A stretch of 64,000 nucleotides of DNA from Prorocentrum cordatum. Taxonomy: Eukaryota; Sar; Dinophyceae; Prorocentrales; Prorocentraceae. The stretch spans positions 1 to 64,000 of the forward strand of contig CAUYUJ010021158.1 of the NCBI GenBank assembly GCA_963575745.1, in the 5' to 3' direction. Both the position numbers and the translations under genes were made by a program. The stretch's first letter is position 1; each line of letters starts with the position of its first letter. Of the stretch, positions 1 to 12,037 are shown in pieces. Below the pieces are notes generated by a model. That model ran no database searches. It was not told the origin of the DNA and saw nothing but the letters and a program-made list of their open reading frames with translations.

Positions 1-1644
1 GTGTCTGTGTGTCTGTGCGTCTGTGTGTCTGTGTGCCTGTTTCTTTTTTGCGTCGGTGTGTCTGTGTGTCAGTGTGTCAGTGTGTCGGTGTATTTGTTTG
101 TGTGTGTCTGTGTGTCTGTCTGTCTGTGTCTGTGTGCCTGCGTGCCTTAATGCCTGCGTGTCTGTGGGTCCTCGTGTCTGTGTGTCTGTGTGCGTGTATG
201 CGTGTGCCTGTGTGTCTGTGTGTTTGTGTTTCTGTGTGTCTGTGTGTCTGAGTGTCTGTGTGTCTGTGTGTCTGGTGCTGTGTGTGTGTGTGTCAGTGTG
301 CTTGAGTGTCTGTGTGTCTGTGTGTCTTTGTATTTGTGTGTCTGTACGTCTGTGTGTCTGTGTGTCTGCGTGTCTGTGTGTCTGTGTGTCTGTGTGTCTG
401 TGTGTCTGTGTGTCTGTGTGTCTGTGTGTCTTTGTGTCTGTGTGCCTGTGTGCCTGTGTTTCTGTCTTTCTGTTTATCTGTGTCTGTGTTTCTGTGTGTC
501 TGTGTGTCTGTGTGTCTGTGTGTCTGAGCGTCCGCTTGTCTGTGCGTCTGTGTGTCTGTGGGTCTGTGGGTCTCTGTGTCTGTGTGTCTGTGTGTCTGTG
601 TGTCCCTGTGCCTGTGTGTTTGTCTGTCTGTCTTTGTGCCAGTGTGTTTTCGTGTCTGTGTATCTGTGTGTGTGGTGGCCGGTGTGTCTGTGTGTCCGTG
701 TGTCCGCGTGTCAGTGTGGCTGTGTGTTTGTGTTTCTGTGTGTCAGTGTGTCAATGTGTCAGTGTGTCAGAATGTTTGTGTGTCTATGTGTCTGTGTGTC
801 TGTGTGTCTTGGTGTCTGGGTGTCAGTCTGTCAGTGTGTCCGCGTGTCTGTGTGTCTGTGTGTGTGTGTGTCTGTGCATCTGTGTGTCTGGTTGTTTCTG
901 TGTTTGTGTGTCTGTGTGTTTGCGTGTCTGTGTGTCCGTGTGCGTGTCCGTGTGGGTGTGTGTCTGCGTGACCGCGTGTCCGTGTGTCTGTATGTCTGTG
1001 TGTCTGTGTGTCTGTGTGTCTGTGTGTCTGTGTGTCTGTGTGTCTGTGTGATTTTGTGTTGGTGTGTCTGTGTGTCTGTGTGTTGGTGTCTGTGTTCTGT
1101 GTGTCCGTGTGTCTGTGTGCTTGTGAATCTGTGTGTTTGTGTGTCTGTGTGTCCGTGTGTCTGTGTGTATGTGTGTCTGTGTTTCTGTGTGTCTTTGTGT
1201 CTGTGTGTCTGTGTGTTTGGGTTTTGTGTGTCTGTATGTCCGTGTGTCTTTTGTGTCCGTGTGTCCGTGTCTGTGTTTCTGCTTGGCTGTGTGTTTGTGT
1301 GTCCGCGTGTCTGTGTGTCTGAGTATCTGCGTGTCTGGATGTCTGTGTGTCTGTGTGACTGGTTGGCTGTGTGTCTGTGTTTCCTTGTGTCTGCGTGTCT
1401 GCGTGTCTGTGTGTCTGCGTGTCCGTTTGTCTGTGTGTCTGTGTGTCTGTCTGCCTGTGGATCTGTCTGTGTTGTAATTTCTTGCTGCCGTGCGTCTGTG
1501 TGGGTGTGTCTGTTCTGGTTTCTGTCTGTTCTGTCTGTCTGTCTGTTCTGTCTGTCTGTCTGTTCTGTGCGCGTGTTTTGCGTGTGGTGGTGTGTTGCGG
1601 TGCGTGTGTGTGTGTTCAGGTAGTGTGTGTGTGTGTTTCGTGAG

Positions 1645-1838
1645 TGCGCGCGCTGGCGCTGGCAGACCCTCGCTGGCCCCCCCCCTTTTATGCTCTCCCT
1701 TTCTCGGGCGTTCCCGAGGGCGGAGTGAGTCGGTTGGTACGTATGGTGGGAGGACGGCCCCAAATTTGGGGCGGTCCCCCCCCTCCGGAGCGCCGGGTAA
1801 GGGTGGGTGGGGGTGGGGGGGGGGGGGGGGGGGCTTTT
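1645..1838. repeat. GC-rich module 1 inside the TG megasatellite
   Basis: A GC-rich island breaks the TG array. It contains a C-run, a GGGCG...CGAGGGCGGAG segment, the palindrome CCCCAAATTTGGGG near 1758, CCCTCCGGAGCGCCGGG, and finally a G-run of more than 20 bases (about 1811-1832) that could form a G-quadruplex. The same module, diverged, occurs six more times in the window. Confidence 0.9.
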
Positions 1839-3607
1839 GTCTGCCTGTCAGTGTGTCTGTGTGTCTTATGTCTGTGTGTCTATGTCTGTGTGTCTATGCT
1901 TCTGTGTGTCTGTGTTTTTGTGTGTATGTGTGTCAGTGTGTCAGTGTGTCAGTGTGTCAGTGTGTCTGTGTATCTGTTTGTCTGTGTGTCTGTGTGTCTG
2001 GGTGTCTGGGTGTCTGTGTGTCTGTGTGCCTGTGTGCCTTTGTGCCTGCGTGTCTGTGTGTCCTTGTGTCTGCGTGTCTGTGTGTTGGTGTGTCTGCGTG
2101 TCTGCGTGTGTGTGTGTCTGCGTGTCTGTGTGTCCGTGTGTCTGTGTGTTTGTGTTTCTGTGTGTGTGTGTGAATCTGGTGCTCTGTGTGTCTGTGTGAT
2201 TGAGTGTCTGTGTGTCTGTGTGTCTGTGTATTTGGGTGTCTGTATGTCTGTGTGTCTGTGTGTCTGCGTGTCTGTGTTTCTGTGTGTCTGTGTGTCTGTG
2301 TGTCTGTGTGTCTATGTGTCCGTCTGTCTGTGTGTCTGTGTGTCTTTGTGTCTGTTTGTCTGTGTGTCTGTGTGTCTGGGTGCCTGTGTCTGTGTGTCTT
2401 TGTGTCTGTGTGTCCGTGTGCTTGTGTCTGTATGGCCGTGTGTCTGTCTGTCTGTCTGTGTGTGTGTGTTGTCTGTGTGTCCGTGTGTCCGTGTGTCTGT
2501 GTGTCTGTGTTTATGTGTGTCTGTGGGTCTCTGTGTTTGTGTGTCTGTGTGTGTGTCTGTTTGTCTGTCTGTGTGTCTGTGTGTCTTTGTGTCTGTGTGT
2601 CTGTGTGTCTGGTTGCCTGTGTGTCTGTGTGTCCGTGTGTCTGTGTGTCTGTGTGTCTGTGTGTCTGTGTGTCTGTATGCCTGTGTGTCTGTGTGTCTGT
2701 GTGTCTGTCTGTCTGTCTGTCTGTGTGTCTGTATGTCTGATTGCCTGTGTGTCTGTGTGTCCGTGTGTCAGTGTGTCTGTGTGTCTGTGTTTCTGTGTGT
2801 CTGTGTGTCACTGTGTCAGAGTGCCAGTGTGTCTGTTTGTCTATGTGTCTATGTGTCTGTGTGTCTGGGTGAGTGTTTATCCTTGTATTTGTGTGTCTGT
2901 ATGTCTCTGTGTCTGTGTGTCTGCGTGTCTGTGGGTCCGTGTGTGTGTGTCTGTGTGTCTGTGTGTCAGCGTGTCCGTGTAACCATGTGTCTGTGTGTCT
3001 GTGTGTATGTGTCTTTGTGTGTCTGTGTGTCTGAATGTCTGTGTGTCCTGTGTGTTTTTGTGTTGGTGTGTCTGTGTGTCTGTGTGTTGGTGTCTGTGTG
3101 TTCGTGTGTCCGTGTGTCTGTGTGTCTGAGTGTCTGTGTGTTTGTGTGTCCGTGTTTCTGTGTGTCTGTAAGTTCGCGTGTCTGTGTGTATGTGTGTCTG
3201 TGTGTCTTTGTGTCTGTGTGCCTGTGTCTCTGTGTGTCTGTGTGTCTCTGTGTCTGTTTGTCTGTGTGTCTGTATGTCCGGGTCTTTTGTGTCCTTGTGT
3301 CCGTGTGCTCGTGTCTGTGTGTTTGTATGTCTGTGTGTTTGTGTGTTCGTGTGTCTGTGTGTGTGAGTGTCTGCGTGTCTGGGTCTCTGTGTGTCTGTGT
3401 GACTGGTTGTCTGTGTGTCTGTGTATCCCTGTGTCTGCGTGTCTTTGTGTGTGTGTGTCTGCGTGTCTGTGTGTCTCTCTGTTTGTGGATCTGTCTGTGT
3501 GTCTGTCTTTCTGTGCGTCTGTGTGTGTGTGTCTGTCTGTCTGTCTGTGCGCGTGAATTTGCGTGTGTGTGTGCGCGTGCGTGTGTGCGTGTCAGTGTGT
3601 GAGTGTG

Positions 3608-3770
3608 TGCGCGCGCGGCGCTGGCGGCCCCGCGCTGCCGGCCCCCCCCCCCCCCTACGGGCGCTCCGCGAGGGCGGAGTGGTTGGAGTGGAGGGAGGGC
3701 CGGCCCCCAAATGGGGCGGCGCCTCCCCCCTCCGGAGCGCTGGAAGGGGGTGTGGTGGGTGGGGGGGCTC
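3608..3770. repeat. GC-rich module 2 inside the TG megasatellite
   Basis: Same architecture as the other modules: a CGCGCGGCGCTGGC start, a C-run, GGGCGCTCCGCGAGGGCGGAG, a CCCC-AAAT-GGGG box, and CCTCCGGAGCGC at the right. The left GGCGCTCCG and right CGGAGCGC form inverted ends about 100 bp apart. Confidence 0.9.
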
Positions 3771-6387
3771 TGTCTGCCTGTCTGTGTGTCTATGTGTCTG
3801 TGTGTCTGTGTGTCCGTGGTTTTGTGCGTCTGTGTGTCAGTGTGTCAGTGTGTCTGTGTATCTGTTTGTCTGTGTGTCTGTGTGTCTGTCTGTCTGGGTG
3901 TTTGTGTGTCTGTGTGCCTGTGTGCCTTTGTGCCTGCGTATCTGTGTGTCCTTCGTAGCCGCGTGTCTGTGTGTCTGCGTGTCTGTGTGTCCGTGTGTCT
4001 ATGTGTCTGTGTGTCTGTGTGTCTGTGTGCTTGAGTGTCTCTGTGTCTGTGTGCTTGAGTGTCTGTGTGTCTGTGTGTCTGTGTGTCTGTGTACTTGTGT
4101 GTCTGTATGGCTGTGTGTCTGTGTGTCTCCGTGTCTGTGTTTCTGTGTTTCTGTTTGTCTGTGGTTAACCACCCAGTGTCTGAGTGTCTGTTGTGTTATT
4201 GTGTTCGTTGTGTCTGTTGTGTCTGTGTTCTGTTGTGTCTGTCTGTCTGTGGTCTGTGTGGTCTGTATGGTCTGTATTGCTGTGTGTCTTGTGTGTCCGT
4301 GTGTCTGTGTGTCTGTGTGTCGTGTGTCTTTTATGTCTGTATGCGTATGTCTGCATGTTGTGTGAGATTTGTTCAGTGTGTCGGGTGTCCGTGTGTCTGT
4401 GTGTCTGTGTGCTTGTGTGTCTGTGGGTCTTTGTTTCTGTGTGTCTATGTCTGTCTGTCTGTCTGTCTGTCTGTATGTGTGTCTGTGTGTCTGTGTGTCT
4501 GTGTGTCTGTGTGTCTGTGTGTCTGTGAGTCAGTGTGTCTGTGTGTCTGTTTGTACGTGTGCCTGTGTTTCTGTCTGCGTGTCTTCCTGTGTGTCTGTGT
4601 GTTTGTGTTGCCTTGTCTGTGTGTCTGTGTGTCTGTGAGTCTGTGTGTCTGTGTGTTTGTGTCTCTGTGTGTCTGCGTGTCTTTGTTTCTGTGTGTCAGT
4701 GTGTCAGGGTGTCAATGTGTCTGTGTCTCTGTGTGTCTGTGTGTCTGTGTGTCTGTGTGTCTGGGTGTCCCTATTTCTGTGTGTCTGTGTGTCTGTGTGT
4801 CTGTGTGTCTGTGTGTCTGTTTCTTTTTTGCGTCTGTGTGTCTGTGTGTCAGTGTGTCAGTGTGTCGGTGTATCCGTTTGTGTGTGTGTGTGTCTGTCTG
4901 TGTGTGTCTGTGTGCCTGTGTGCCTTTTTGCCTGCGTGTCGGTGTGTCCTTGTGTCTGTGTGTCTGTGTGCGTGTATGCGTGTGCCTGTGTGTCTGTGTG
5001 TCTGTGTTTCTGTGTGTCTGTGTGTCTGAGTGTCTGTGTGTCCGTGTGTCTGTGCATCTGTGTGTCAGTGTGCTTGAGTGTCTGTGTGTCTGTGTGTCTT
5101 TGTATTTGTGTGGCTTTATGTCTGTGTGTCTGTGTGTCTGCGTGTCTGTGTGTCTGTGTGTCTGTGTGTCTGTGTGTCTGTGTGTCTGTGTGTCTGTGTG
5201 TCTGTGTGTCTGTGTGCCTGTGGGCCTGTGTTTCTGTCTTTCTGTCTTTCTGTGTGTGTGTGTTTCTGTGTGTCTGTGTGTCTGTGTGTCTGAGTGTCCG
5301 CTTGTCTGTGAGTCTGTGTGTCTGTGGGTCTGTGGGTCTCTGTGTCTGTGTGTCTGTGTGTCTGTGTGTCTGTGTGTCCCTGTTCCTCTGTGTGCGTGTT
5401 TGTCTGTCTTTGTGTCCGTGTGTTTTTGTGTCTGTGTATCTGTGTGTCTGGCGGCCTATGTGTGTATGTGTCTGTGTGTCTGTGTGTCCGTGTGTCCGTG
5501 TGTCAGTGTGGCTGTGTTTCTGTGTGTCAGTGTGTCTGTGTGTCAGTGTGTCAGTGTGTCAGTGTGTCTGTGTGTCTATGTGTCTGTGTGTCTGTGTGTC
5601 TTGGTGTCTGGGTGTCAGTCTGTCAGTGTGTCCGCGTGTCTGTGTGTCTGTGTGTCTGTGTGTCTGTGCATCTGTGTGTCTGGTTGTTTCTGTGTCTGTG
5701 TGTTTGCGTGTCTGTGTGTCCGTGTGTGTGTCCGTGTGGTTGTGTGTCTGCGTGACCGGGTGTCCGTGTGTCTGTGTGTCTGTGTGTCCGTGTGTCTGTG
5801 TGTTTGTGTGTCTGTGTGTCTGTGTGTCTGTGTGTCTGTGTGTTTTTGTGTTGGTGTGTCTGTGTGCCTGTGTGTTGGTGTCTGTGTTCCGTGTGTCCGT
5901 GTGTCTGTGTGCCTGTGTGTCTGTGTGTTTGTGTGTCTGTGTGTCCGTGTGTCTGTGTGTATGTGTGGCTGTGTTTTTGTGTGTCTGTGTGTCTGTGTGT
6001 CTGTGTGTCTGTGTGTCTGGGTTTGTGTGTCTGTATGTCCGTGTGTCTTTTGTGTCCGTGTGTCCGTGTCTGTGTGTCTGCATGGCTGTGTGTTTGTGTG
6101 TCCGCGTGTTTGTGTGTCTGAGTATCTGCGTGTCTGGATGTCTGTGTGTCTGTGTGTCTGGTTGGCTGTGTGTCTGTGTATCCTTGTGTCTGCGTGTCTG
6201 TGTGTCCGTGTGTCTGCGTGTCCGTCTGTCTGTGTGTCTGTGTGTCTGTCTGCCTGTGGATCTGTCTGTGTTGTCTTTCGGTGCATCTGTGTGTGTGTGT
6301 CTGTCTGTCTGTGTGTCTGTGCGCGTGTATTTGCGCGTGTGTGTGTATGCGTGCGTGTGTGTGTGTCAGTGTGTGTGTGTGTGTGCG

Positions 6388-6570
6388 TGCGCGCGCGGCG
6401 CTGGCAGCCCCGTGCTGGCCCCCCCCCGCCCTTCCCCTTTCTCGGGCGCTCCGCGAGGGCGGAGTGGTTGGAGTGGAGGGAGGGCCGGCCCCAAAATGGG
6501 GCGGTTGCCTTCCCCCCTCCGGAGCGCGGAATGGGGGATTTGATGTGGTGTTGGGTGGGGGGGGGGGGGT
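6388..6570. repeat. GC-rich module 3 inside the TG megasatellite
   Basis: Copy of the GC-rich module with the CCCCAAAATGGGG box and a poly-G run at its right end. It is very similar to the module near 9530, as expected if the ~3.1 kb higher-order unit was duplicated with the module included. Confidence 0.9.
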
Positions 6571-9525
6571 GGGCTCTGTCCTGCCAGTCGTGTGTCTGTG
6601 TGTTATGTGTCTGTGTGTCCAATGTGTCTGTGTGTTCTGTGTGTCCGTTGTTTTCTGAATGTCTGTGTGTCCAGTGTGTGTCAGTGTGTCAGTGTGTCTG
6701 TGTATTTGTTTGTCTGTGTGTCTGTGTGTCTGTCTGTCTGGGTGTCTGTGTGTCTGTGTGCCTGTGTGCCTGTGTGCCTGCGTGTCTGTGTGTGCTTGTG
6801 TCTGCGTGTCCGTGTGTCTATGTGTCTGTGTTTCTGTGTGTCTGTGTGCTTGAGTGTCTGTGTGTCCGTGTGTCTGTGTGTCTGTGTGTCTGTGTGTCTG
6901 TGAATCTGGTGCTCTGTGTGTCTGTGTGCTTGAGTGTCTGTGTGCCTGTGTGTCTGTGTATTTGTGTGTCTGTATGTCTGTGTGTCTGTGTGTCTACGTG
7001 TTCTGTGTTTCCTGTGTGTCTGTGTGTCTGTGTATTGTGTGTCTGTGTGTCGTGGGTCTGTGTGTCTGTGTTCTTTTGTGTCTGTGTGTCTTGTGTGTCT
7101 GTGGTCTCTGTGCCTGTGTCTGTGTGTCTGTGTGTCTGTGTGTCCGTGTGTTTTTTTTTGTGTCTGTATGGCCGTGTGTCTGTCTGTCTGTGTGTGTGTG
7201 TGTTGTCTGTGTGTCTGTGTGTCCGTGTGTCTGTGTGTCTGTGTGTCTGTGTGTCTGTGGGTCTCTGTGTTTCCGTGTTTGTGTTTCTGTGTGTCTGTTT
7301 GTCTGTGTGTCTGTGTGTCTGTGTGTCTATGTGTCCGTGTGTCTGTGTGTCTGTGTGTCTGTGTGTCTGTCTGTCTGTGTGTCTGTATGTCTGATTGCCT
7401 GTGTGTCTGTGTGTCCGTGTGTCTGTGTGTCTGTGTGTCCGTGTGTCTTTTGTGTCTGTATGGCCGTATGTCTGTCTGTCTGTGTGAGAGTTTGTCCGTG
7501 TGTCCGTGTGTCCGTGTGTCTGTGTGTCTGTGTGCTTGTGTGTCTGTGGGTCTTTGTGTCTGTGTGTCTATGTCTGTCTGTCTGTCTGTCTGTCTGTATG
7601 TGTGTCTGTGTGTCTGTGTGTCTGTGTGTCTGTGTGTCTGTGTGTCTGTGAGTCAGTGTGTCTGTGTGTCTGTTTGTATGTGTGCCTGTGTTTCTGTCTG
7701 CGTGTCTTCCTGTGTGTCTGTGTGTTTGTGTTGGCTTGTCTGTGTGTCTGTGTGTCTGTGAGTCTGTGTGTCTGTGTGTTTGTGTCTCTGTGTGTCTGCG
7801 TGTCTTTGTTTCTGTGTGTCAGTGTGTCAGTGTGTCAATGTGTCTGTGTCTCTGTGTGTCTGTGTGTGTGTCTGTGTGTCTGTGTGTCTGGGTGTCCCTA
7901 TTTCTGTGTGTCTGTGTGTCTGTGTGTCTGTGTGTCTGTTTCTTTTTTTGCGTCTGTGTGTCTGTGTGTCAGTGTGTCAGTGTGTCGGTGTATCCGTTTG
8001 TGTGTGTCTGTGTGTCTGTCTGTGTGTGTCTGTGTGCCTGTGTGCCTGTGTGTGCCTGCGTGTCTGTGTGTCCTTGTGTCTGTGTGTCTGTGTGCGTGTA
8101 TGCGTGTGCCTGTGTGTCTGTGTGTCTGTGTTTCTGTGTGTCTGTGTGTCTGAGTGTCCGTGTGTCTGTGTGTCTGTGCATCTGTGTGTCAGTGTGCTTG
8201 AGTGTCTGTGTGTCTGTGTGTCTTTGAATTTGTGTGTCTTTATGTCTGTGTGTCTGTGTGTCTGCGTGTCTGTGTGTCTGTGTGTCTGTGTGTCTGTGTG
8301 TCTGTGTGTCTGTGTGTCTGTGTGTCTGTGTCCTGTGTGCCTGTGTTTCTGTCTTTCTGTCTTTCTGTGTGTCTGTGTTTCTGTGTGTCTGTGTGTCTGT
8401 GTGTCTGAGTGTCCGCTTGTCTGTGCGTCTGTGTGTCTGTGGGTCTGTGGGTCTCTGTGTCTGTGTGTCTGTGTGTCTGTGTGTCTGTGTGTCCCTGTTC
8501 CTCTGTGTGCGTGTTTGTCTGTCTGTCTTTGTGTCCGTGTGTTTTTGTGTCTGTGTATCTGTGTGTCTGGCGGCCTATGTGTCTATGTGTCTGTGTGTCT
8601 GTGTGTCCGTGTGTCCGTGTGTCAGTGTGGCTGTGTGTCTGTGTTTCTGTGTGTCAGTGTGTCAGTGTGTCAGTGTGTCAGTGTGTCTGTGTGTCTATGT
8701 GTCTGTGTGTCTGTGTGTCTTGGTGTCTGGGTGTCAGTCTGTCAGTGTGTCCGCGTGTCTGTGTGTCTGTGTGTCTGTGTGTCTGTGCATCTGTGTGTCT
8801 GGTTGTTTCTGTGTCTGTGTGTCTGTGTGTTGCGTGTCTGTGTGTCCGTGTGTGTGTCCGTGTGGTTGTGTGTCTGCGTGACTGCGTGTCCGTGTGTCTG
8901 TGTGTCTGTGTGTCTGTGTGTCTGTGTGTCTGTGTGTCTGTGTGTCTGTGTGTCTGTGTGTCTGTGTGTCTGTGTGTTTTTGTGTTGGTGTGTCTGTGTG
9001 TCTGTGTGTTGGTGTCTGTGTTCCGTGTGTCCGTGTGTGTGTGTGCCTGTGTGTCTGTGTGTTTGTGTGTCTGTGTGTCCGTGTGTCTGTGTGTATGTGT
9101 GTCTGTGTTTCTGTGTGTCTGTGTGTCTGTGTGTCTGTGTGTCTGTGTGTCTGGGTCTGGGTTTGTGTGTCTGTATGTCCGTGTGTCTTTTGTGTCCGTG
9201 TGTCCGTGTCTGTGTGTCTGCATGGCTGTGTGTTTGTGTGTCTGCGTGTTTGTGTGTCTGAGTATCTGCGTGTCTGGATGTCTGTGTGTCTGTGTGACTG
9301 GTTGGCTGTGTGTCTGTGTATCCTTGTGTCTGCGTGTCTGTGTGTCCGTGTGTCTGCGTGTCCGTCTGTCAGTGTGTCTGTGTGTCTGTCTGCCTGTGGA
9401 TCTGTCTGTGTTGTCTTTCTGTGCGTCTGTGTGTGTCTGTCTGTCTGTGTGTCTGTGCGCGTGTATTTGCGTGTGTGTGTGTGCGTGCGTGTGTGTGTGT
9501 GTGTCAGTGTGTGTGTGTGTGCGTG

Positions 9526-9702
9526 CGCGCGCGGCGCTGGCAGCCCCGTGCTGGCCCCCCCCCGCCCTTCCCCTTTCTCGGGCGCTCCGCGAGGGCGGAG
9601 TGGTTGGAGTGGAGGGAGGGCCGGCCCCAAAATGGGGCGGTGCCTCCCCCCTCCGGAGCGCCGGAAGGGGGTGTGGTGGGTGGGGTGGGGGGGGGGGGGC
9701 TC
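9526..9702. repeat. GC-rich module 4 inside the TG megasatellite
   Basis: Cleanest copy of the module. Order: GCGCGCGGCGCTGGCAGCC, C-run, CTCGGGCGCTCCGCGAGGGC, GGAGTGGTTGGAGTGGAGGG, CCGGCCCCAAAATGGGGCGG, CCTCCGGAGCGCCGG, poly-G. The inverted ends are GGGCGCTCCG and CGGAGCGCC. Confidence 0.9.
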
Positions 9703-10697
9703 TGTCTGCCAGTCAGTGTGTCTGTGTGTCTATGTGTCTGTGTGTCTATGTGTCTGTGTGTCTGTGTGTCCGTGTTTTTGTGCGTCTGTGTGTCAGTGTG
9801 TCAGTGTGTCAGTGTGTCTGTGTATTTGTTTGTCTGTGTGTCTGTGTGTCTGGTTGTCTGGGTGTCTGTGTGTCTGTGTGCCTGTGTGCCTTTGTGCCTG
9901 CGTGTCTGTGTGTGCTTGTGTCTGCGTGTCTGTGTGTTGGTGTGTCTGCGTGTCTGCGTGTCTGGGTGTCTGCGTGTCTGTGTGTCCGTGTGTCTGTGTG
10001 TCTGTGTGTCTGTGTGTCTGTGAATCTGGTGCTCTGTGTGTCTGTGTGCTTGAGTGTCTGTGTGCCTGTGTGTCTGTGTATTTGTGTGTCTGTATGTCTG
10101 TGTGTCTGTGTGTCTACGTGTCTGTGTTTCTGTGTGTCTGTGTGTCTGTGTGTCTGTGTGTCTATGTGTCCGTGTGTCTGTGTGTCTGTGTGTCTTTGTG
10201 TCTGTGTGTCTGTGTGTCTGTGTGTCTCTGTGCCTGTGTCTGTGTGTCTGTGTGTCTGTGTGTTTTTTTGTGTCTGTATGGCCGTGTGTCTGTCTGTCTG
10301 TGTGTGTGTGTTGTCTGTGTGTCTGTGTGTCCGTGTGTCTGTGTGTCTGTGTGTCTGTGTGTCTGTGGGTCTCTGTGTTTGTGTGTCTGTGTGTGTGTCT
10401 GTCTGTCTGTGTGTCTGTCTGTCTGTGTGTCTGTGTGTCTGTGTGTCTGTGTGTCTGTGTGTCTGGTTGCCTGTGTGTCTGTGTGTCCGTGTGTCTTTGT
10501 GTCTGTGTGTCTGTGTGTCTGTGTGTCTGTATGCCTGTGTGTGTGTGTCTGTCTGTCTGTCTGTCTGTCTGTGTGTCTGTGTGTCTGTGTGTCTGTGTGT
10601 CTGTCTGTCTGTCTGTCTGTCTCTGTCTGTCTGTCTGTCTGTCTGTCTGCGTGTCTGTCTGTCTCTCTGTCTTTCTGTCGGTCTGTCTGTCTGTCCG

Positions 10698-10735
<38 letters not shown>

Positions 10736-10788
10736 GCGCGTGTGTATGCGTGTGTGTGTGTGCGTGTGTGTGTCAGTGCGTGTGTGTG

Positions 10789-10937
10789 TGCGCGCGCGGC
10801 GCTCGCAACCCCGCGCTCCCTCTCCCCCTTCCTCCGGCGCCCCGCGAGGGCGGAGTGGTTTGAGTGGGGGGAGGGCCGGCCCCAAGATGGGGCGGTGCCT
10901 CCCCCCTCCGGAGCGCCGGGAGGGGGTCGGGGGGGGG
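10789..10937. repeat. GC-rich module 5 inside the TG megasatellite
   Basis: Module copy with a CCCCAAGATGGGG box. It directly follows a TCTG tetranucleotide run (about 10545-10735) and precedes a GT/CGTG-rich stretch of different texture, so it marks the edge of the regular octamer array. Confidence 0.88.
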
Positions 10938-11867
10938 CTCGTGCGTGTGTTTGTATGTGTTCGTTCGTGTGACGTGGGTGTGGTTGTAAGTGTGTTCGTT
11001 TGTGCGTGTGTGTGTGTGCGTTTGCTTGTGTGACTGTCTCTGTTCTCAGTGCGTCTTTTCTGTGGGTGTTCGCGATTGCGTTCGTGTGTCTGGTGCGTGT
11101 GTGTGTCTGGTGCGTGTGCGTGTGTGTGTGTGTGCGCGTGTGCCTGTGTGTTCGTGCGTGTGTGTGTGTGTGTGTGCTTTTCCGTTTGCGTGTGTTTCTG
11201 TTTGTATGAGTGGGTGCGCGTGTGTTTGGTATGTGTGCGTGTGTGTGTGTGTGTGTGTGCGTGCGTCTGTGTGTGTGTGTGGGTATGGGCGTGCGTGTGG
11301 GGTGCGCGCGCATGAATGGGCGCGCGTGGATGAGTGTGCGCGCGCGTGTGGATGTGTGTTTGTGTCTGTGCTCGTGTGTGATTCTGTGTGCGTGCGTGCG
11401 CGTGCGTGTGCGCGCGCGCGCCCTCGGTGGCGCCGTGGTCCGCGCGCCCCCCCCCTTTCTCTCTCTCTCTCTCTCCCCTGCCTCGGGCGCGCCGCGGGGG
11501 CGGAGTGGGTGGAGTGGGGGGAGGGCCGGCCCCGGAATGGCGCAGCGCCTCCCTCCTCCGGAGCGCCGGCGGAGAGGGCGGGGGGCGAGGCGCGCGTGGG
11601 CGGCTTGTGTGTAGGGGTGTGTGCGCCTGTGTGTATGTATGTATGTATGTATACATACATATATATATGATTATGTGTGAACGCGTGCGTGCGTGCGTGT
11701 CTGTGTGTGCGTGAGTGTGTATGTGTGTGTGTGTTCGCATACTGTCCTACGCGTGGTTTCATGTTTCTCTGTATGTCTGTGTTTTAAGGTGTGTTGCGTG
11801 TCTGTTGTGTGTCTGTATGTGCTCGTTTGTGCTCGTGTGTGCGTGTGCTTGTATGTGTGAATGCATC
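10938..11867. repeat. Irregular GT/CG-rich tract with a diverged GC-rich module
   Basis: The octamer decays into (GT)n, GCGTGTGT and GTAT repeats. A sixth, more diverged GC-rich module occupies about 11398-11590; its central box reads CCCCGGAATGGCGC. A short TATG/ATAC run at about 11632-11670 follows. No gene is supported here. Confidence 0.85.
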
Positions 11868-12037
11868 TTCGCTACTCGGTTTCTCGACCTCGCGCCGAAC
11901 ACTTTCAGGGTCGGATGGGGACATGGGAAATACCTTGTTTGAAATGTTTAAGAAGATCATATCTGAAGCTCTCTGCTTTTTTTCCAAGCACTCTCGAGGG
12001 TGCGAGGAGCTCTACGAGGTCCCCGGCGGTAACCAGG
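11868..12037 (+). repeat. Left part of an inverted-repeat element split by a LINE
   Basis: The sequence from GGATGGGGACATGG to GAGCTCTACGAGGTCCCCGGCGGTAACCAGG resembles the element around 50245-50370. It ends in the left half of the GC-rich hairpin module. The right half (GTTGACGGTTTACCGCCGG) resumes only at 14998, on the far side of the LINE. Confidence 0.8.
12031..12037. repeat. Target-site duplication, left copy (AACCAGG)
   Basis: AACCAGG precedes the LINE directly and is repeated at 14991-14997 directly after its A-rich tail. Removing the LINE and one copy would leave an uninterrupted hairpin module like those elsewhere in the window. Confidence 0.88.

Larger units (their letters stand above)
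1..10920. repeat. TGTGTCTG minisatellite with higher-order structure
   Basis: The DNA is an almost unbroken run of the octamer TGTGTCTG and one- or two-base variants (TGTGTCAG, TGTGCCTG, TGCGTGTC). Landmark variants recur in the same order. A 'TTTCTTTTTTGCGTC' stretch followed by TGTGTCAG copies appears near 50, 4820 and 7935. GC-rich modules end the segments near 1830, 3770, 6570, 9700 and 10940. The 4820 and 7935 copies, and their modules at 6390 and 9530, are about 3.1 kb apart, so the octamer is nested in a ~3.1 kb repeat. It translates into long Cys/Val/Ser-rich open frames on the plus strand and Thr/His-rich ones on the minus strand only because the octamer rarely makes stops; none is treated as a gene. 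Confidence 0.95.

Noticed and set aside
9-11740. Dozens of long open frames (up to more than 1000 codons) across the TG repeats on both strands
   Set aside because: They are translations of the TGTGTCTG octamer, which seldom makes a stop; composition is only Cys/Val/Ser or Thr/His with no domains or start context.
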